64,000 nucleotides of DNA, from assembly GCA_017306865.1 (NCBI GenBank), contig JAFKHH010000012.1, forward strand, positions 62,001-126,000. The letters are read 5' to 3'. Of this stretch, positions 44,627-53,525 are shown piece by piece. The notes under the pieces were generated by a model. That model made no database searches. It had not been told where the DNA came from and worked only from the letters and a program-made list of their open reading frames with translations. The position numbers and the translations under genes are program-made. How positions within the stretch are numbered: the first letter of the stretch is position 1; each line of letters opens with the position of its first letter. Source of the stretch: Filimonas sp. Its GTDB lineage: Bacteria; Bacteroidota; Bacteroidia; Chitinophagales; Chitinophagaceae.

Positions 44627-45226
44627 TTATTCTGCTTCTGCCACAACTTCTTTCACCTCTGGGATCATGCGCTTCATCATACCTTCAATACCCGCTTTCA
44701 GGGTGATCATAGATGAAGGGCATCCGCTACAGCTACCTTGCAACATCAGGTTTACAACACCCTCGTTGTAGCTTTTGAACTGGATAGCGCCACCATCCAT
44801 TTCTACAGCGGGTTTTACATAATTGTCCAGCAATTCTTTAATGCGTTTTACAACATCATCGTCATCTGCTGTAACAGTATTTGTAGCTTCCTGTTTAATT
44901 TTGGCTACTTCGTCTTCATTAATAACGACACCGCCATTTTCCAGGTAGTCTTTCAAAAATTGTTTAATTGTCGGGATCACATCCTGCCAATCATCCGTAT
45001 CGCTTGTTTTTGTAAGTGTAACAAAATTGCTGGCAATGAACACGCTTTTGATAAAGGGAAAGCTAAATAGTTCTTTTGCCAAAGGAGATGGACCAGCCAT
45101 GCTTTCATCTGCAAAATCAATGCTTTTTCCCGGATAAAGGAGCTTGTTGGCAACAAACTTCATTGTTTCTGGGTTTGGCGTCATCTCTGTATATATGCTG
45201 ATAACCGGATTTCCTGTTTTAATCAT
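44627..45226 (-). CDS. NifU family Fe-S scaffold (Nfu-N plus NifU C-terminal)
   Basis: A 199-residue protein with two domains. The first 90 residues form the Nfu N-terminal domain: SIYTEMTPNPETMKFVANK and SPLAKELFSFPFIKSVFIA. The C-terminal NifU-like domain contains the cluster-binding CxxC in MLQGSCSGCPSSMITLKAGIE and the preceding YVKPAVEMDGGAIQFKSY. It can hold a transient [4Fe-4S] cluster for delivery to target enzymes. The A-type carrier and IscU/SufU genes are not in this window. It is soluble and cytoplasmic. It sits between two convergent genes with a bidirectional terminator on its 3' side. Confidence 0.93.
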   Translation of the reverse strand: MIKTGNPVISIYTEMTPNPETMKFVANKLLYPGKSIDFADESMAGPSPLAKELFSFPFIKSVFIASNFVTLTKTSDTDDWQDVIPTIKQFLKDYLENGGVVINEDEVAKIKQEATNTVTADDDDVVKRIKELLDNYVKPAVEMDGGAIQFKSYNEGVVNLMLQGSCSGCPSSMITLKAGIEGMMKRMIPEVKEVVAEAE

Positions 45227-45354
45227 ACTACTTCTATTTAAACGTTACAAAAATAGCAAAAGCTGGCGACGGTTGCTAACAGATTGGCAATATTCTCAAA
45301 ATCATCACATTTTCACGGCCCTTTTTTCGTTTATCGAAAAAAAGGGTATCCTTA

Positions 45355-45948
45355 TTAAGACAAAATGGTAATAAGGCCTTTGATGATTGCACCTAGTTTT
45401 ACGCCTTCAAACACTCTGCTCTCACTGCTACCGTGTTGTAATACAGACTGTTCGTGAGATGTTACACACATTTCACAGCCGTTTATAGATGAAATTACCA
45501 GGCTCAATAATTCAAAAAATTCTTTCCCTAAAACCGGGTTCATCATTATGCTCATTTTTATACCAGCAGGTTGGTTGGTATAAAAATCTTTCTGCATAAA
45601 ATGACGAAAACGATAGAATACGTTGTTTGTATTCATCAGGGAGGTAGCGGCTATTACTTCTGCGATCTCTGCATCCGTTGCGCCGGCAGCTTTTGCTTTT
45701 GCAGTAAAGGCCTCTTTCAACAGGTCAAATTTTTCGTTTACCGCTACGGCTAATGCCAGCAGGTAAGACTCTTTCTGGTTAAGATATTGTGCGTTGGACA
45801 ATACGTTACCAACGTTGATCTTCAGATCTTTTATATAACGTGCGTCTACCAGCAACAGTGCCTGTGCATTTGCGGATGGCTGGTAATGGTTAATCTGTAA
45901 ATCGTTCAATAGGTTTACAAATGTTTCATTTTGTATTTCCTGACTCAT
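45355..45948 (-). CDS. ahpD: AhpD-like alkylhydroperoxidase
   Basis: A 197-residue all-helical protein with the AhpD catalytic motif CEMCVTSHEQSVLQHG (CxxCxxxH) near residue 160. In the family, this motif forms a redox pair that reduces AhpC. Helical segments typical of carboxymuconolactone-decarboxylase-like proteins flank it. It lies 85 bases downstream of a three-cysteine AhpC gene on the same strand, a pairing known from actinobacteria. That supports a role as the AhpC reductase in place of AhpF. A hairpin at 45968-45997 lies between the two genes and may lower ahpD expression. Confidence 0.9.
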   Translation of the reverse strand: MSQEIQNETFVNLLNDLQINHYQPSANAQALLLVDARYIKDLKINVGNVLSNAQYLNQKESYLLALAVAVNEKFDLLKEAFTAKAKAAGATDAEIAEVIAATSLMNTNNVFYRFRHFMQKDFYTNQPAGIKMSIMMNPVLGKEFFELLSLVISSINGCEMCVTSHEQSVLQHGSSESRVFEGVKLGAIIKGLITILS

Positions 45949-45967
45949 ATATTATCAATTGGTGTTT

Positions 45968-45997
45968 AAAGAAACGGCAGGAATAAATCCTGCCGTT
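45968..45997 (-). terminator. Hairpin between ahpC and ahpD, possible attenuator
   Basis: Perfect 10-bp stem AACGGCAGGA/TCCTGCCGTT (45973-45982 with 45988-45997) and a short T-rich run on the minus strand. It could partly terminate the ahpC message before ahpD. Confidence 0.55.
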
Positions 45998-46033
45998 GTT
46001 AAGGGGGTAACTGGTTTATTTATATCCTTTCTG

Positions 46034-46603
46034 TTAGTTCATGTTCAACTGTGCAGTTAATGTCTCTTCACCTTTGCTCCAGTTACACGGACATAACTCA
46101 TCTGTTTGTAATGCGTCCAACACACGAATCACTTCCTGTACGCTACGGCCTACATTCAGGTCATATACACTTACCCAACGAACGATGCCTTGCGGATCGA
46201 TGATGAATGTAGCGCGGTATGCGATTTTTTCTTCTGCATCAAGTATTCCTAACTCTTCTGCTAAAGATTTAGAAGTATCAGCCAACATTGGGAATTTCAG
46301 ATCGCGCAGGTCTGCGTGGTCTCTTCTCCATGCTGCGTGTACAAATTCAGAATCTGTAGAAGCGCCGATCAGTACTGCGTCGCGGTCAACAAAGTCACTG
46401 TGTTTTTTGTTGAATTCAGCAATTTCGGTAGGACATACGAATGTAAAATCTTTAGGCCACCAGAACATTACAGTCCATTTACCTTTAGCTGCTGCATACT
46501 CATTAGTTAGCTCAATAAACTCTTTTCCTTTTTCAATAGATACTACTGCTTTTTTCTTGAATTCAGGGAAGTTGCTTCCGATAGATAAAACTTTGTTGCT
46601 CAT
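46034..46603 (-). CDS. ahpC: Peroxiredoxin AhpC (three-cysteine type)
   Basis: A typical peroxiredoxin that reduces hydrogen and alkyl peroxides. 189 residues from the ATG at 46601-46603, which begins MSNKVLSIGSNFPEF; an upstream in-frame extension is basic and unlikely. The peroxidatic Cys lies in FTFVCPTEIAEFN (about residue 60), with the conserved Arg in GASTDSEFVHAAWRRD. The C-terminal DELCPCNWSKGEE holds two further cysteines, as in actinobacterial AhpC, which uses AhpD as a reductase. AhpD is the next gene, which is a good match. The protein is cytoplasmic. Confidence 0.96.
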   Translation of the reverse strand: MSNKVLSIGSNFPEFKKKAVVSIEKGKEFIELTNEYAAAKGKWTVMFWWPKDFTFVCPTEIAEFNKKHSDFVDRDAVLIGASTDSEFVHAAWRRDHADLRDLKFPMLADTSKSLAEELGILDAEEKIAYRATFIIDPQGIVRWVSVYDLNVGRSVQEVIRVLDALQTDELCPCNWSKGEETLTAQLNMN

Positions 46604-46724
46604 ATATCTTGTTTTCTTTTTTCGACGGGATCTTTTGTTTCTAAAAATCAGCTGCAAAATTGCAGGGAAAAAGAATAAGGTGGCATTGCTATTTTCTATC
46701 TACACATAGATAAAGTCGATTAAA

Positions 46725-46753
46725 AATAAAAAACCATAACTGTTCGTTATGGT
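46725..46753 (-). terminator. Terminator of the 46.8-47.4 kb hypothetical gene
   Basis: 8-bp stem ACCATAAC/GTTATGGT (46733-46740 with 46746-46753), followed on the minus strand by TTTTTATTTTTA. It is about 30 bases after the gene. Confidence 0.8.
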
Positions 46754-46785
46754 CTTAATTAAATAAATTTTATGTAATATCCGCA

Positions 46786-47403
46786 CTAGTAAACAGAGCC
46801 TTCCAGTCGTGTTCCGACGAGATTTGCCCAGATCACTTCTAAAGTATATGCATTTTGTGTAGCGGATGTAGGCGAAAGATTTTGTACATACTGCAGTGTC
46901 ACCGTATTCGGCTTAAGCTCCACACTTTTTGTTTTCGTATAGGTATAGCCGGTGCTTTTCAGATCTTTGTTATCAATCCTTATTCCTTTCTCATATTTCC
47001 AGCTTTGAAGAATGCTTTTGCGCAAGGCGCCAAAGTTAGCTAACAGATCCGCGTATTCCTGCTGGTTGAAACTTGTAGAGATGTATGCTTTATACAATTT
47101 ATCGTCCGCAAATTCAAACCGTACAAAAGTATTTCTTCCATTAAAACAAGAACCGGAGTCTATACGATAGGTAATTACCTCTTTTGCAATAGAAGGTGTG
47201 CCCGCTTTTATATAAGGTGGCCGGAAGTCCTCTTTCACATCTTTGATCTGGGCTAGCTGGTACAACCTTTTGACTCCCTCTGTTACTTCTGTTTTGGTCA
47301 TGCCGGGTTTGATCGTAAAAAGTGTTTCGAACGGGCAGGGGCTTTGGGCGTTACTTGTGCAATACAGCACTGCGCACACAATAATCAGTGCGATTTTTTT
47401 CAT
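46786..47403 (-). CDS. Secreted hypothetical protein
   Basis: 205 residues; I do not recognise the family. The N-terminus is a clear signal peptide (IALIIVCAVLYCTSNAQ), cleaved near residue 20. The mature part starts with a Cys-Pro pair (SPCPFETLFTIKPGMTKTEV) and contains one more Cys in DSGSCFNGRN, which could make a disulfide. The KPGMTKTEVTEGVKRL stretch recalls a SmpA/BamE-like 'G-T' opening, but the rest does not follow that fold clearly. It is a single gene with its own terminator, between ahpC and a PhnD-like binding protein, all on the minus strand. Confidence 0.72.
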   Translation of the reverse strand: MKKIALIIVCAVLYCTSNAQSPCPFETLFTIKPGMTKTEVTEGVKRLYQLAQIKDVKEDFRPPYIKAGTPSIAKEVITYRIDSGSCFNGRNTFVRFEFADDKLYKAYISTSFNQQEYADLLANFGALRKSILQSWKYEKGIRIDNKDLKSTGYTYTKTKSVELKPNTVTLQYVQNLSPTSATQNAYTLEVIWANLVGTRLEGSVY

Positions 47404-47463
47404 AGTGTTTCTTTTCAGTTAATCTACGCACTTATATGCACTTATGCAAGCAGGAGCGGTAAA

Positions 47464-48369
47464 TTAATTAGCAAACTTATTCAAGATAGATTGTAGTGCT
47501 TTTTTGTCGCCCAGTATAGATTTGAATGGATTATAAAAACTTTCGTCTATTGTTATATAGGAGGTTGCTTGTTTCGCTTCGGACCAGCCGGCCTTTACTG
47601 CCAGGAGCGCATCTTTGTTTTCTTTTTCAACAGACAACATAGCTGCTACAATTTTTTGCTGAAGTGCGGCAGAAAGGCGGTCGTTGAATAAAACGGGGCC
47701 TAATGGTATTTCCGGTGACAGCCATAGAAGCCTTAACTGCTTTGCAGACGCGGAATCTTCGCGCAGCAATTTTTCATATTCTGTATATCCCATTGCTGCT
47801 ATATCTGTGCTGTCATGTAATACAAGCTGGAGAGCTGCCATATGTGTTTTGCTGTAGCCTACTGACAAGAATGTTTTTTCTACATCGGATAGACCAAGAC
47901 CATTATAAGCAAGACGGGGAACAAGGTTGCCGGATGTTGATCCCGGGGCAACAAATGTTGCCCTCAAGGCGTTTGCTTTTGACTTTACATCTTCCAGTTT
48001 GTAAAGCTGCATTTCTTTCCGGCAGACGATTGCTGTTTTATAGTTATTTATTGCCTCTTTATTTACATTCAAGGTAAGCCTGGGGCGCACAGCGTGTTTA
48101 ACAGAAGATGCATCTAATAAGAAATAGCCGAATGTGCTGATCAGCGCTAAGTCTACTTCGCCTTTCTGTATGGCACTAATAAATGTGGGAATATCCGGGT
48201 AGCTTTTCACTTCAATTGTATTCCCGGTTTTTTGTTCCAGGTAAGATGCAAGCGGAGTTATGTTTTTTATCCTGTCATTTTCTGCATATTGGTATGTAGC
48301 AAGGCGAATGGTTTGTGCAGATGCGTTTTGGGCAATGCAAATAATTACAGCAAGGATGATATATTTCAT
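47464..48369 (-). CDS. PhnD-like phosphate/phosphonate-type binding protein (orphan)
   Basis: About 301 residues from the ATG at 48367-48369, chosen because it begins a signal peptide (YIILAVIICIAQNASAQ). The body is a PhnD-type periplasmic binding fold: RLATYQYAENDRIKNITPLASYLEQ shown as RLATYQYAENDRIKNITP, then SYPDIPTFISAIQKGEVDLAL, and FVAPGSTSGNLVPRLAYNGL. Phosphonate, phosphite and similar anions are the usual ligands. No ABC permease or ATPase is adjacent, so a transport partner is missing. Such orphans also serve as sensory input for histidine kinases, but none is here. Confidence 0.82.
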   Translation of the reverse strand: MKYIILAVIICIAQNASAQTIRLATYQYAENDRIKNITPLASYLEQKTGNTIEVKSYPDIPTFISAIQKGEVDLALISTFGYFLLDASSVKHAVRPRLTLNVNKEAINNYKTAIVCRKEMQLYKLEDVKSKANALRATFVAPGSTSGNLVPRLAYNGLGLSDVEKTFLSVGYSKTHMAALQLVLHDSTDIAAMGYTEYEKLLREDSASAKQLRLLWLSPEIPLGPVLFNDRLSAALQQKIVAAMLSVEKENKDALLAVKAGWSEAKQATSYITIDESFYNPFKSILGDKKALQSILNKFAN

Positions 48370-48454
48370 ATTATTCAGAGTAGTCTCTAAAAGTAATTTC
48401 TTTACACATGGATGTTCAAATAGTATTATGTGAGCGGTGAAAAAGAATGACCGG

Positions 48455-48489
48455 CATAAAAAAACCTTGTACAATATGTACAAGGTTTT
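48455..48489 (-). terminator. Terminator of pcrA
   Basis: 13-bp perfect stem AAAACCTTGTACA/TGTACAAGGTTTT (48461-48473 with 48477-48489), three-base loop, and a seven-T run on the minus strand. It is about 25 bases after the pcrA stop. Confidence 0.93.
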
Positions 48490-48511
48490 CATATTTTATC
48501 TTTACATGCGC

Positions 48512-50890
48512 TTATTCTACTATGCGTAGTTTGGCGTAGTTAAGCATTATTTTCTTTTCTCCATTCAGCTCGAACTGCACTGTAGCTATAGGATTGTGCG
48601 CACTTCCTTCCATTTTTATTACAGCACCGAAACCAAATTTCTGGTGCTCTACTTTTTGACCCACCTTCAGGTTACTTGTATCGCTTGCCGTAAAATTAGC
48701 CGATGGCGTATGGTTCGCCACTTGTGCCGGTTTAGGCGGTGCATTTATATAGCTTGGTTTAGATGCCGGAGCATCTTTACCAAGTAATGGTACTTTTTTC
48801 TGTGGAGGAGCACCATATCTTTTTTCTGCCTGTGCTGCATCGTTATAATCGCCAAAGCCACGTTGCATACGCTGGAATGCACTGCCCATGTTATCGTTGC
48901 CACCCTGGTTACGTGCGCCGCCACCTGCAAAACTGCGGTCAATATAATCTTCCGGCATTTCTTCCAAAAAACGGCTCGGCTCATTCTGAACAAGATTGCC
49001 AAAACGGTAACGCGCATTGGCATAGGTAAGCCAAAGTCTTGCTTTAGCTCGGGTAACAGCCACATAGAAAAGACGCCTTTCTTCTTCCAGTTCTTCACGC
49101 GTGTTTATACTCATGGCACTTGGAAAAATTGTTTCTTCCACACCACCTACAAACACAACAGGAAATTCCAATCCCTTGGCTGCGTGTATAGTCATTAGTT
49201 TCACCACATCTGCATCTTCTTTTTCATTGTCAGCATCAGTAAGTAAAGTAATCTGTTGCAAATAGACCGCCAGGTTTTTATTTACTACTTCACCATCTTC
49301 TGTGTCCGGGCTTTCCGTCCATTCTTTAATGGAGTTTAGTAACTCTTGTACGTTTTCGTAACGCGCAAGGCCTTCTGTTGTTTTATCGCTGAAGAGGTCC
49401 TTTATCAGTCCTGTGTGTTTTCCAACCTGTACTGCTACATCAGATGCATTTTTGTCATTCAGCAATGTCTGGAAGTAGCGGATCATAGTGGTGAAATTGT
49501 TGATCGCCTCCAATGTACCGGATTTGAAACCAAACTCGCCCGCGCGCATCAACACTTCCCACAGTGTTACGTTTTGTTCGTTTGCAGCAATCAAGGCTCT
49601 TTCGATCGTTGTTTTGCCAATACCACGAACCGGGTAGTTAATAATGCGTTTCAACGCTTCTTCATCACGTGTATTAACAATAACCCTGAGGTAGGCAATA
49701 AAATCTTTGATCTCTTTTCTCTGGTAGAAGCTGAGACCACCAAAAATTTTATACGCAATGCCCATTCTGCGAAGGCTTTCTTCATAAGAACGGCTCTGCG
49801 CATTGGTTCTGTATAGAATTGCAAAATCTTTGTTGTGATAATGATTTCGCAGTTTTTGCTCTTGTATGGTATCTGCAACAAACCGGCCTTCATCGTTATC
49901 CGTCATGGTCCTTACAAGACGGATCTTTTCTCCGCCTTCATTATCTGTCCACAAATTTTTAGGAATCTGGCCTTTGTTGTTTTTAATTACTTCATTAGCT
50001 ACATTCAGAATGCTTTTGGTGCTGCGATAGTTTTGCTCCAGCTTTACCACTTTTACATCTTCATAGTCTTTCTGAAATTGCAGGATGTTTTCAATTGTTG
50101 CACCGCGGAAGCTATAGATACTTTGTGCATCATCACCTACCACACATATATTTTCATTTGCTGCTGCCAATAACTTAGTAATCTGGTACTGCACCGGGTT
50201 CGTATCCTGGTACTCATCAATAAGGATGTATTTAAATTTATGCTGGTATTTGTGTAATACATCCGGCTGTGTATTTAGCAGTTCGTACATTTTAAGCAAC
50301 AGATCGTCAAAATCCATTGCACCATTTTTAAAACATCTTGAAGCGTATGCCTGGTATATCTGCGCAATAGCCGGCCGGTTGCTGCGCATATCCTCCTGTT
50401 GTATGTAATGATCTATAGCATATTCTGCCGGTCCGACCAATGCATTCTTTGCCTGCGATATTCTACTATGCACAACATTCGGCTTGTATAATTTGTCATC
50501 CAGGTTCAATTCATTGATCACCGTTTTTAATACGCCGCGACTATCGTCCGAGTCATAAATGGTAAAGCTGTTTGGATAACCTATTCTGTGTGCTTCTCCG
50601 CGGAGAATGCGTGCAAATACACTATGGAAAGTACCAACGTATAAATTTCTTGCTTCGTTATTACCCAATATTTTGCTGATACGCTCTTTCATCTCAGCGG
50701 CAGCTTTATTGGTAAATGTAAGTGCGAGAATGTTGAACGCGTCTACACCCAGCGCCATCAGGTGTGCGATACGGGTGGTAAGCACTTTTGTTTTGCCACT
50801 GCCAGCACCGGCTACAATCATAATTGGGCCGTCTTTATGCGTAACGGCTGCGTACTGCTGTTCGTTCAGTCCCTTCAGATAATCTTGCAT
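48512..50890 (-). CDS. pcrA: UvrD/PcrA-type superfamily 1 DNA helicase
   Basis: An ATP-driven 3'-5' helicase in repair and replication, 792 residues. The Q-motif and Walker A are LNEQQYAAVTHKDGPIMIVAGAGSGKTKVL in two runs (LNEQQYAAVTHKDGPIMI, VAGAGSGKTKVL). Walker B is ILIDEYQDTNPVQY. Motif III is VVGDDAQSIYSFRGA, IV is VKLEQNYRSTKSIL, V is VKLMTIHAAKGLEFPVVF and VI is EERRLFYVAVTRAKARLWL. The C-terminal Tudor-like domain for RNA polymerase contact is present (LKVGQKVEHQKFGFGAVIKM). A Gly/Asn-rich linker precedes it (ARNQGGNDNMGS). Single gene. Confidence 0.97.
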   Translation of the reverse strand: MQDYLKGLNEQQYAAVTHKDGPIMIVAGAGSGKTKVLTTRIAHLMALGVDAFNILALTFTNKAAAEMKERISKILGNNEARNLYVGTFHSVFARILRGEAHRIGYPNSFTIYDSDDSRGVLKTVINELNLDDKLYKPNVVHSRISQAKNALVGPAEYAIDHYIQQEDMRSNRPAIAQIYQAYASRCFKNGAMDFDDLLLKMYELLNTQPDVLHKYQHKFKYILIDEYQDTNPVQYQITKLLAAANENICVVGDDAQSIYSFRGATIENILQFQKDYEDVKVVKLEQNYRSTKSILNVANEVIKNNKGQIPKNLWTDNEGGEKIRLVRTMTDNDEGRFVADTIQEQKLRNHYHNKDFAILYRTNAQSRSYEESLRRMGIAYKIFGGLSFYQRKEIKDFIAYLRVIVNTRDEEALKRIINYPVRGIGKTTIERALIAANEQNVTLWEVLMRAGEFGFKSGTLEAINNFTTMIRYFQTLLNDKNASDVAVQVGKHTGLIKDLFSDKTTEGLARYENVQELLNSIKEWTESPDTEDGEVVNKNLAVYLQQITLLTDADNEKEDADVVKLMTIHAAKGLEFPVVFVGGVEETIFPSAMSINTREELEEERRLFYVAVTRAKARLWLTYANARYRFGNLVQNEPSRFLEEMPEDYIDRSFAGGGARNQGGNDNMGSAFQRMQRGFGDYNDAAQAEKRYGAPPQKKVPLLGKDAPASKPSYINAPPKPAQVANHTPSANFTASDTSNLKVGQKVEHQKFGFGAVIKMEGSAHNPIATVQFELNGEKKIMLNYAKLRIVE

Positions 50891-50950
50891 AGGCGCAAGT
50901 TAAGTTGAATGCCTGAATGGCTGAAATGTTGACCCCAATTGTGAAAAAAA

Positions 50951-51430
50951 TTACATCTTTCTTATTTTACTTGTATCCATTGTCCGGGACCAGGTGGATA
51001 AAATAACATTATCCGATTTCAACAGCAATATGCCCTCTTCAATAGAATAGTTATTTGTTTTCAGCAAATTTTCAAGGAATGCTCTTTCATTATATCCAAT
51101 GCAGGCCATTTTAGTAGAAATGATATTTTTCCCAAATACCAAATCTGAACCATCTTTTTTAAATGACCCTGCCATACTATTGCATCCTGTAAACCCCGTA
51201 AATGTTTGAGCAGTAAGTGTAAAACTGATTTTTGGAAACCTTCCTGTTATAGTGTCTGACGGTAATGCTGGTTTTAAATACCAGGTACCCGAAAGCGAGG
51301 TATCTGCCACGGCTATTTGATTCTTTGAAGAGTCTGTGGATGATATAGTTCCGCTTTGGCTATTCGGTGTAATTGTGTGGCATGCCGCTGCCGTTGCACA
51401 TCCTAGTATAAAAAGTACGATCTGTTTCAT
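50951..51430 (-). CDS. META/HslJ-domain lipoprotein
   Basis: A 159-residue lipoprotein with a signal ending in ATAAAC. The META domain follows: SLSGTWYLKPALPSDTITG, then ISFTLTAQTFTGFTGCNSMAGSFK with the family's GFTGCN motif, and ISTKMACIGYNERAFLENL with its usual conserved Cys. The cysteine pair GC-N and MAC-GY is typical of HslJ proteins. The function is unclear; members are linked to stress and antibiotic tolerance in other bacteria. A single gene 60 bases downstream of the pcrA start on the same strand. Confidence 0.9.
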   Translation of the reverse strand: MKQIVLFILGCATAAACHTITPNSQSGTISSTDSSKNQIAVADTSLSGTWYLKPALPSDTITGRFPKISFTLTAQTFTGFTGCNSMAGSFKKDGSDLVFGKNIISTKMACIGYNERAFLENLLKTNNYSIEEGILLLKSDNVILSTWSRTMDTSKIRKM

Positions 51431-51616
51431 GGTAAGCGTTTAGAGGTGTAGTACAAATTTCCTGCCCGGGAAACATTTTCTTCAGGTCTTCTTGCTTTGC
51501 TGTTTGACTGATTACATATTGTTCGTCTATATTTTTTAAACGATTTATAGAACGCTTTCTGCTGGCATGATTTTTTAACCGGATGTAGGTGATTACCTCA
51601 TTAAAACCAATTCAAA

Positions 51617-52168
51617 ATGGAAACCAATAGACTCTCTCCGTCACTTGCGCAGGCACTGAATGATCAGATGACGAAAGAAGCGCACGCCTCCCAGATCTAT
51701 CTATCTTATGGAGCATGGGCAGATGCAAGGGGTTACGATGGCATTGCTAATTTTTTGTTTCGTCACGCGCAGGAGGAACGTAACCACATGATGAAGATAC
51801 TGGAGTATATACTTGAGCGTGGTGCAAGAGTAAAAGTAGCCGCTATTCCGGCACCCGGTACAGACCCTACAAGTGTGCAGGATTGTTTTGAAAAAGTGTT
51901 TAAACAGGAAATAGATAATACAAAAGCCATTTATACGCTCGTAAAAATGAGCCTTACAGAAGAAGACTGGGCAAGCTGGAATTTCTTGCAATGGTTTGTG
52001 AAAGAGCAGGTTGAAGAAGAAACACTTGCGCTGAACTTATTGGATAAGATCAAAATTGCTGGTGGCGAAAAGGCAAAAGATGATGTTTTATATACACTCG
52101 ACAGAGATCTGAAAACAATGCCCGATGACGCTTCTCTTGCGGAGAACGCAACAGCAGAAAAACCATAA
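51617..52168 (+). CDS. ftnA: Ferritin
   Basis: An iron-storage protein forming a 24-mer shell, 183 residues. The four-helix bundle carries a complete ferroxidase centre: Glu in MTKEAHASQIYLSYG, Glu and His in FLFRHAQEERNHMMKI, and Glu in NFLQWFVKEQVEEETLA. The C-terminal helix leads to a charged tail with Asp and Glu. It is a non-heme bacterial ferritin and not a bacterioferritin, since the heme-ligand Met is not in the expected place. Single gene, divergent from the META lipoprotein. Confidence 0.95.
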   Translation: METNRLSPSLAQALNDQMTKEAHASQIYLSYGAWADARGYDGIANFLFRHAQEERNHMMKILEYILERGARVKVAAIPAPGTDPTSVQDCFEKVFKQEIDNTKAIYTLVKMSLTEEDWASWNFLQWFVKEQVEEETLALNLLDKIKIAGGEKAKDDVLYTLDRDLKTMPDDASLAENATAEKP

Positions 52169-52293
52169 ATAAGTATTTTTTCTACAATTCCGGGCCAAGG
52201 CTCTCCAAATGAGCGCAGTTTTATTCTCTCAAATCACTGGCATATTTTATGAACTTATTTGGAAACGCATTTGTTTACCTAAAAAACACGACT

Positions 52294-52455
52294 ATGTTAC
52301 GTTGGACAGTTACATTCTTAATAATAGCGATCGTCGCTGCCATATTTGGCTTTACTGGCATAGCTGCGGGTGCAGCCCAGATAGCTAAAATCTTATTCTT
52401 TATTTTCCTCGTCTTGTTTTTATTGTCGCTTATACGTGGCAGGACAGGGAGTTAG
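52294..52455 (+). CDS. DUF1328 family small membrane protein
   Basis: A 53-residue peptide made of two hydrophobic helices: [21 protein letters not shown] and [17 protein letters not shown]. It ends in a short basic tail (RGRTGS). The [20 protein letters not shown] pattern is the DUF1328 (YtjA) signature. I chose the ATG at 52294 because it gives the usual family start MLRWTVTF; the 15-residue extension upstream is not conserved in kind. Function unknown. It follows ferritin by 125 bases on the same strand. Confidence 0.9.
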   Translation: MLRWTVTFLIIAIVAAIFGFTGIAAGAAQIAKILFFIFLVLFLLSLIRGRTGS

Positions 52456-52460
52456 ATCAA

Positions 52461-52603
52461 TTTGATATTTAAAATTTGAAATTATTCACCCGGTATTCCA
52501 TATCTCGCTCAATAGATAAACAAGAGGGGTTGCACTAAATAGATATGGAATATCCAGATAAGCAGAGGCAAGCAATAGCTCATCTCAAATTTTAAATATC
52601 AAA
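52461..52603. repeat. Nested palindromic element (copy B of the 60-bp element inside a 19-bp inverted repeat)
   Basis: Outer arms TTTGATATTTAAAATTTGA (52461-52479) and TCAAATTTTAAATATCAAA (52585-52603) are a perfect 19-bp inverted repeat. Inside are TATTCCATATCT (52494-52505) and AGATATGGAATA (52541-52552), a perfect 12-bp pair whose core matches the element at 19271-19333. It lies in a convergent gap. Confidence 0.75.
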
Positions 52604-52611
52604 TTTCAAAT

Positions 52612-53511
52612 CTAAAAAAGGCTGGGTTGTACAAACTGCGGCTTTTTTAGTTTGAGATCAGTCTTTGCATTTAGTTTATCTACAAGATCTATGGTTAATT
52701 CTGGAGAGGTGGCTTCATCGTGCATATGCATGAAAAAATATAATTCTTCCAGTCCATTCTTCAACCAGTAATCAATTCTATCTACCCAATAGTTCATTCT
52801 TTCATAATCCGTCTTATGTAAACTGTTACCTACATAACGAATAAACGTTTTGGGAATAGTAAGGTGCATGTGTGCGCAGTCTCTTCGTCCTGCCGTGTCC
52901 GTAATTACAAAACCAATGTTGTTTTCTTTGAGCACATGCAATAGTTCATTCATTTCATTTGCATCGCTAAACCAGGAGGGGTGTCTTGCTTCAAAGAAGA
53001 ATTGCAGATCTTTTGGCAACGATGCCATATAATTAAACAGGTTTTCCTTTTGCTTTGGTGAATATTTGTCGCTCACCTGCAAAAAGACCGGGCCAAGATG
53101 ATCTTTAAATGCTAAGATGCCTTCAAGAAAAGAGGTAGTAGTATTATCTGCATTTTTAAATCCACTATAATGACTGATTACCTGTGGTACTTTGGGGCAG
53201 AATTTAAAATCCATGCCCTTTGCTTTGTCAGACCACTTGGAGATAGCCGCCTCATCATAAATTTTATAGTGTGTGGCGTTTAGTTCTATTGAATTGTAAT
53301 GATGTACATAATGATCCAGGAATTGTGCATCTTTTGTTCCTTTCGGGTATATTTTTCCTACCCACTCCTTTCTTCCCCATTTTGCACAACCCAGGTATGC
53401 TTTGTGTTGTTGGGGTTTTCCTTTTAATATGGATTTATTCCACGTTGGTTCTTTTGGCAACGTAAAATCTATGTGATCCAGTTCCTGCTCTGGTACTTTT
53501 CCAAAATCCAT
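52612..53511 (-). CDS. DUF72 domain protein (YecE family)
   Basis: A 299-residue soluble protein with a TIM-barrel-like fold. Family features are KAYLGCAKWGRKEWVGKIYPKGT at the start, AQFLDHYVHHYNSIELNATHYKI, and FCPKVPQVISHY. The acidic and aromatic residues FFEARHPSWFSD and DTAGRRDCAHMHLTIPKTFIRY also match. The function is not settled in any organism. It is the first gene on the minus strand after the manC gene, with a long palindrome between. The N-terminal 25 residues precede the domain and look unstructured. Confidence 0.9.
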   Translation of the reverse strand: MDFGKVPEQELDHIDFTLPKEPTWNKSILKGKPQQHKAYLGCAKWGRKEWVGKIYPKGTKDAQFLDHYVHHYNSIELNATHYKIYDEAAISKWSDKAKGMDFKFCPKVPQVISHYSGFKNADNTTTSFLEGILAFKDHLGPVFLQVSDKYSPKQKENLFNYMASLPKDLQFFFEARHPSWFSDANEMNELLHVLKENNIGFVITDTAGRRDCAHMHLTIPKTFIRYVGNSLHKTDYERMNYWVDRIDYWLKNGLEELYFFMHMHDEATSPELTIDLVDKLNAKTDLKLKKPQFVQPSLF

Positions 53512-53525
53512 AAGTAAACTGTTTT

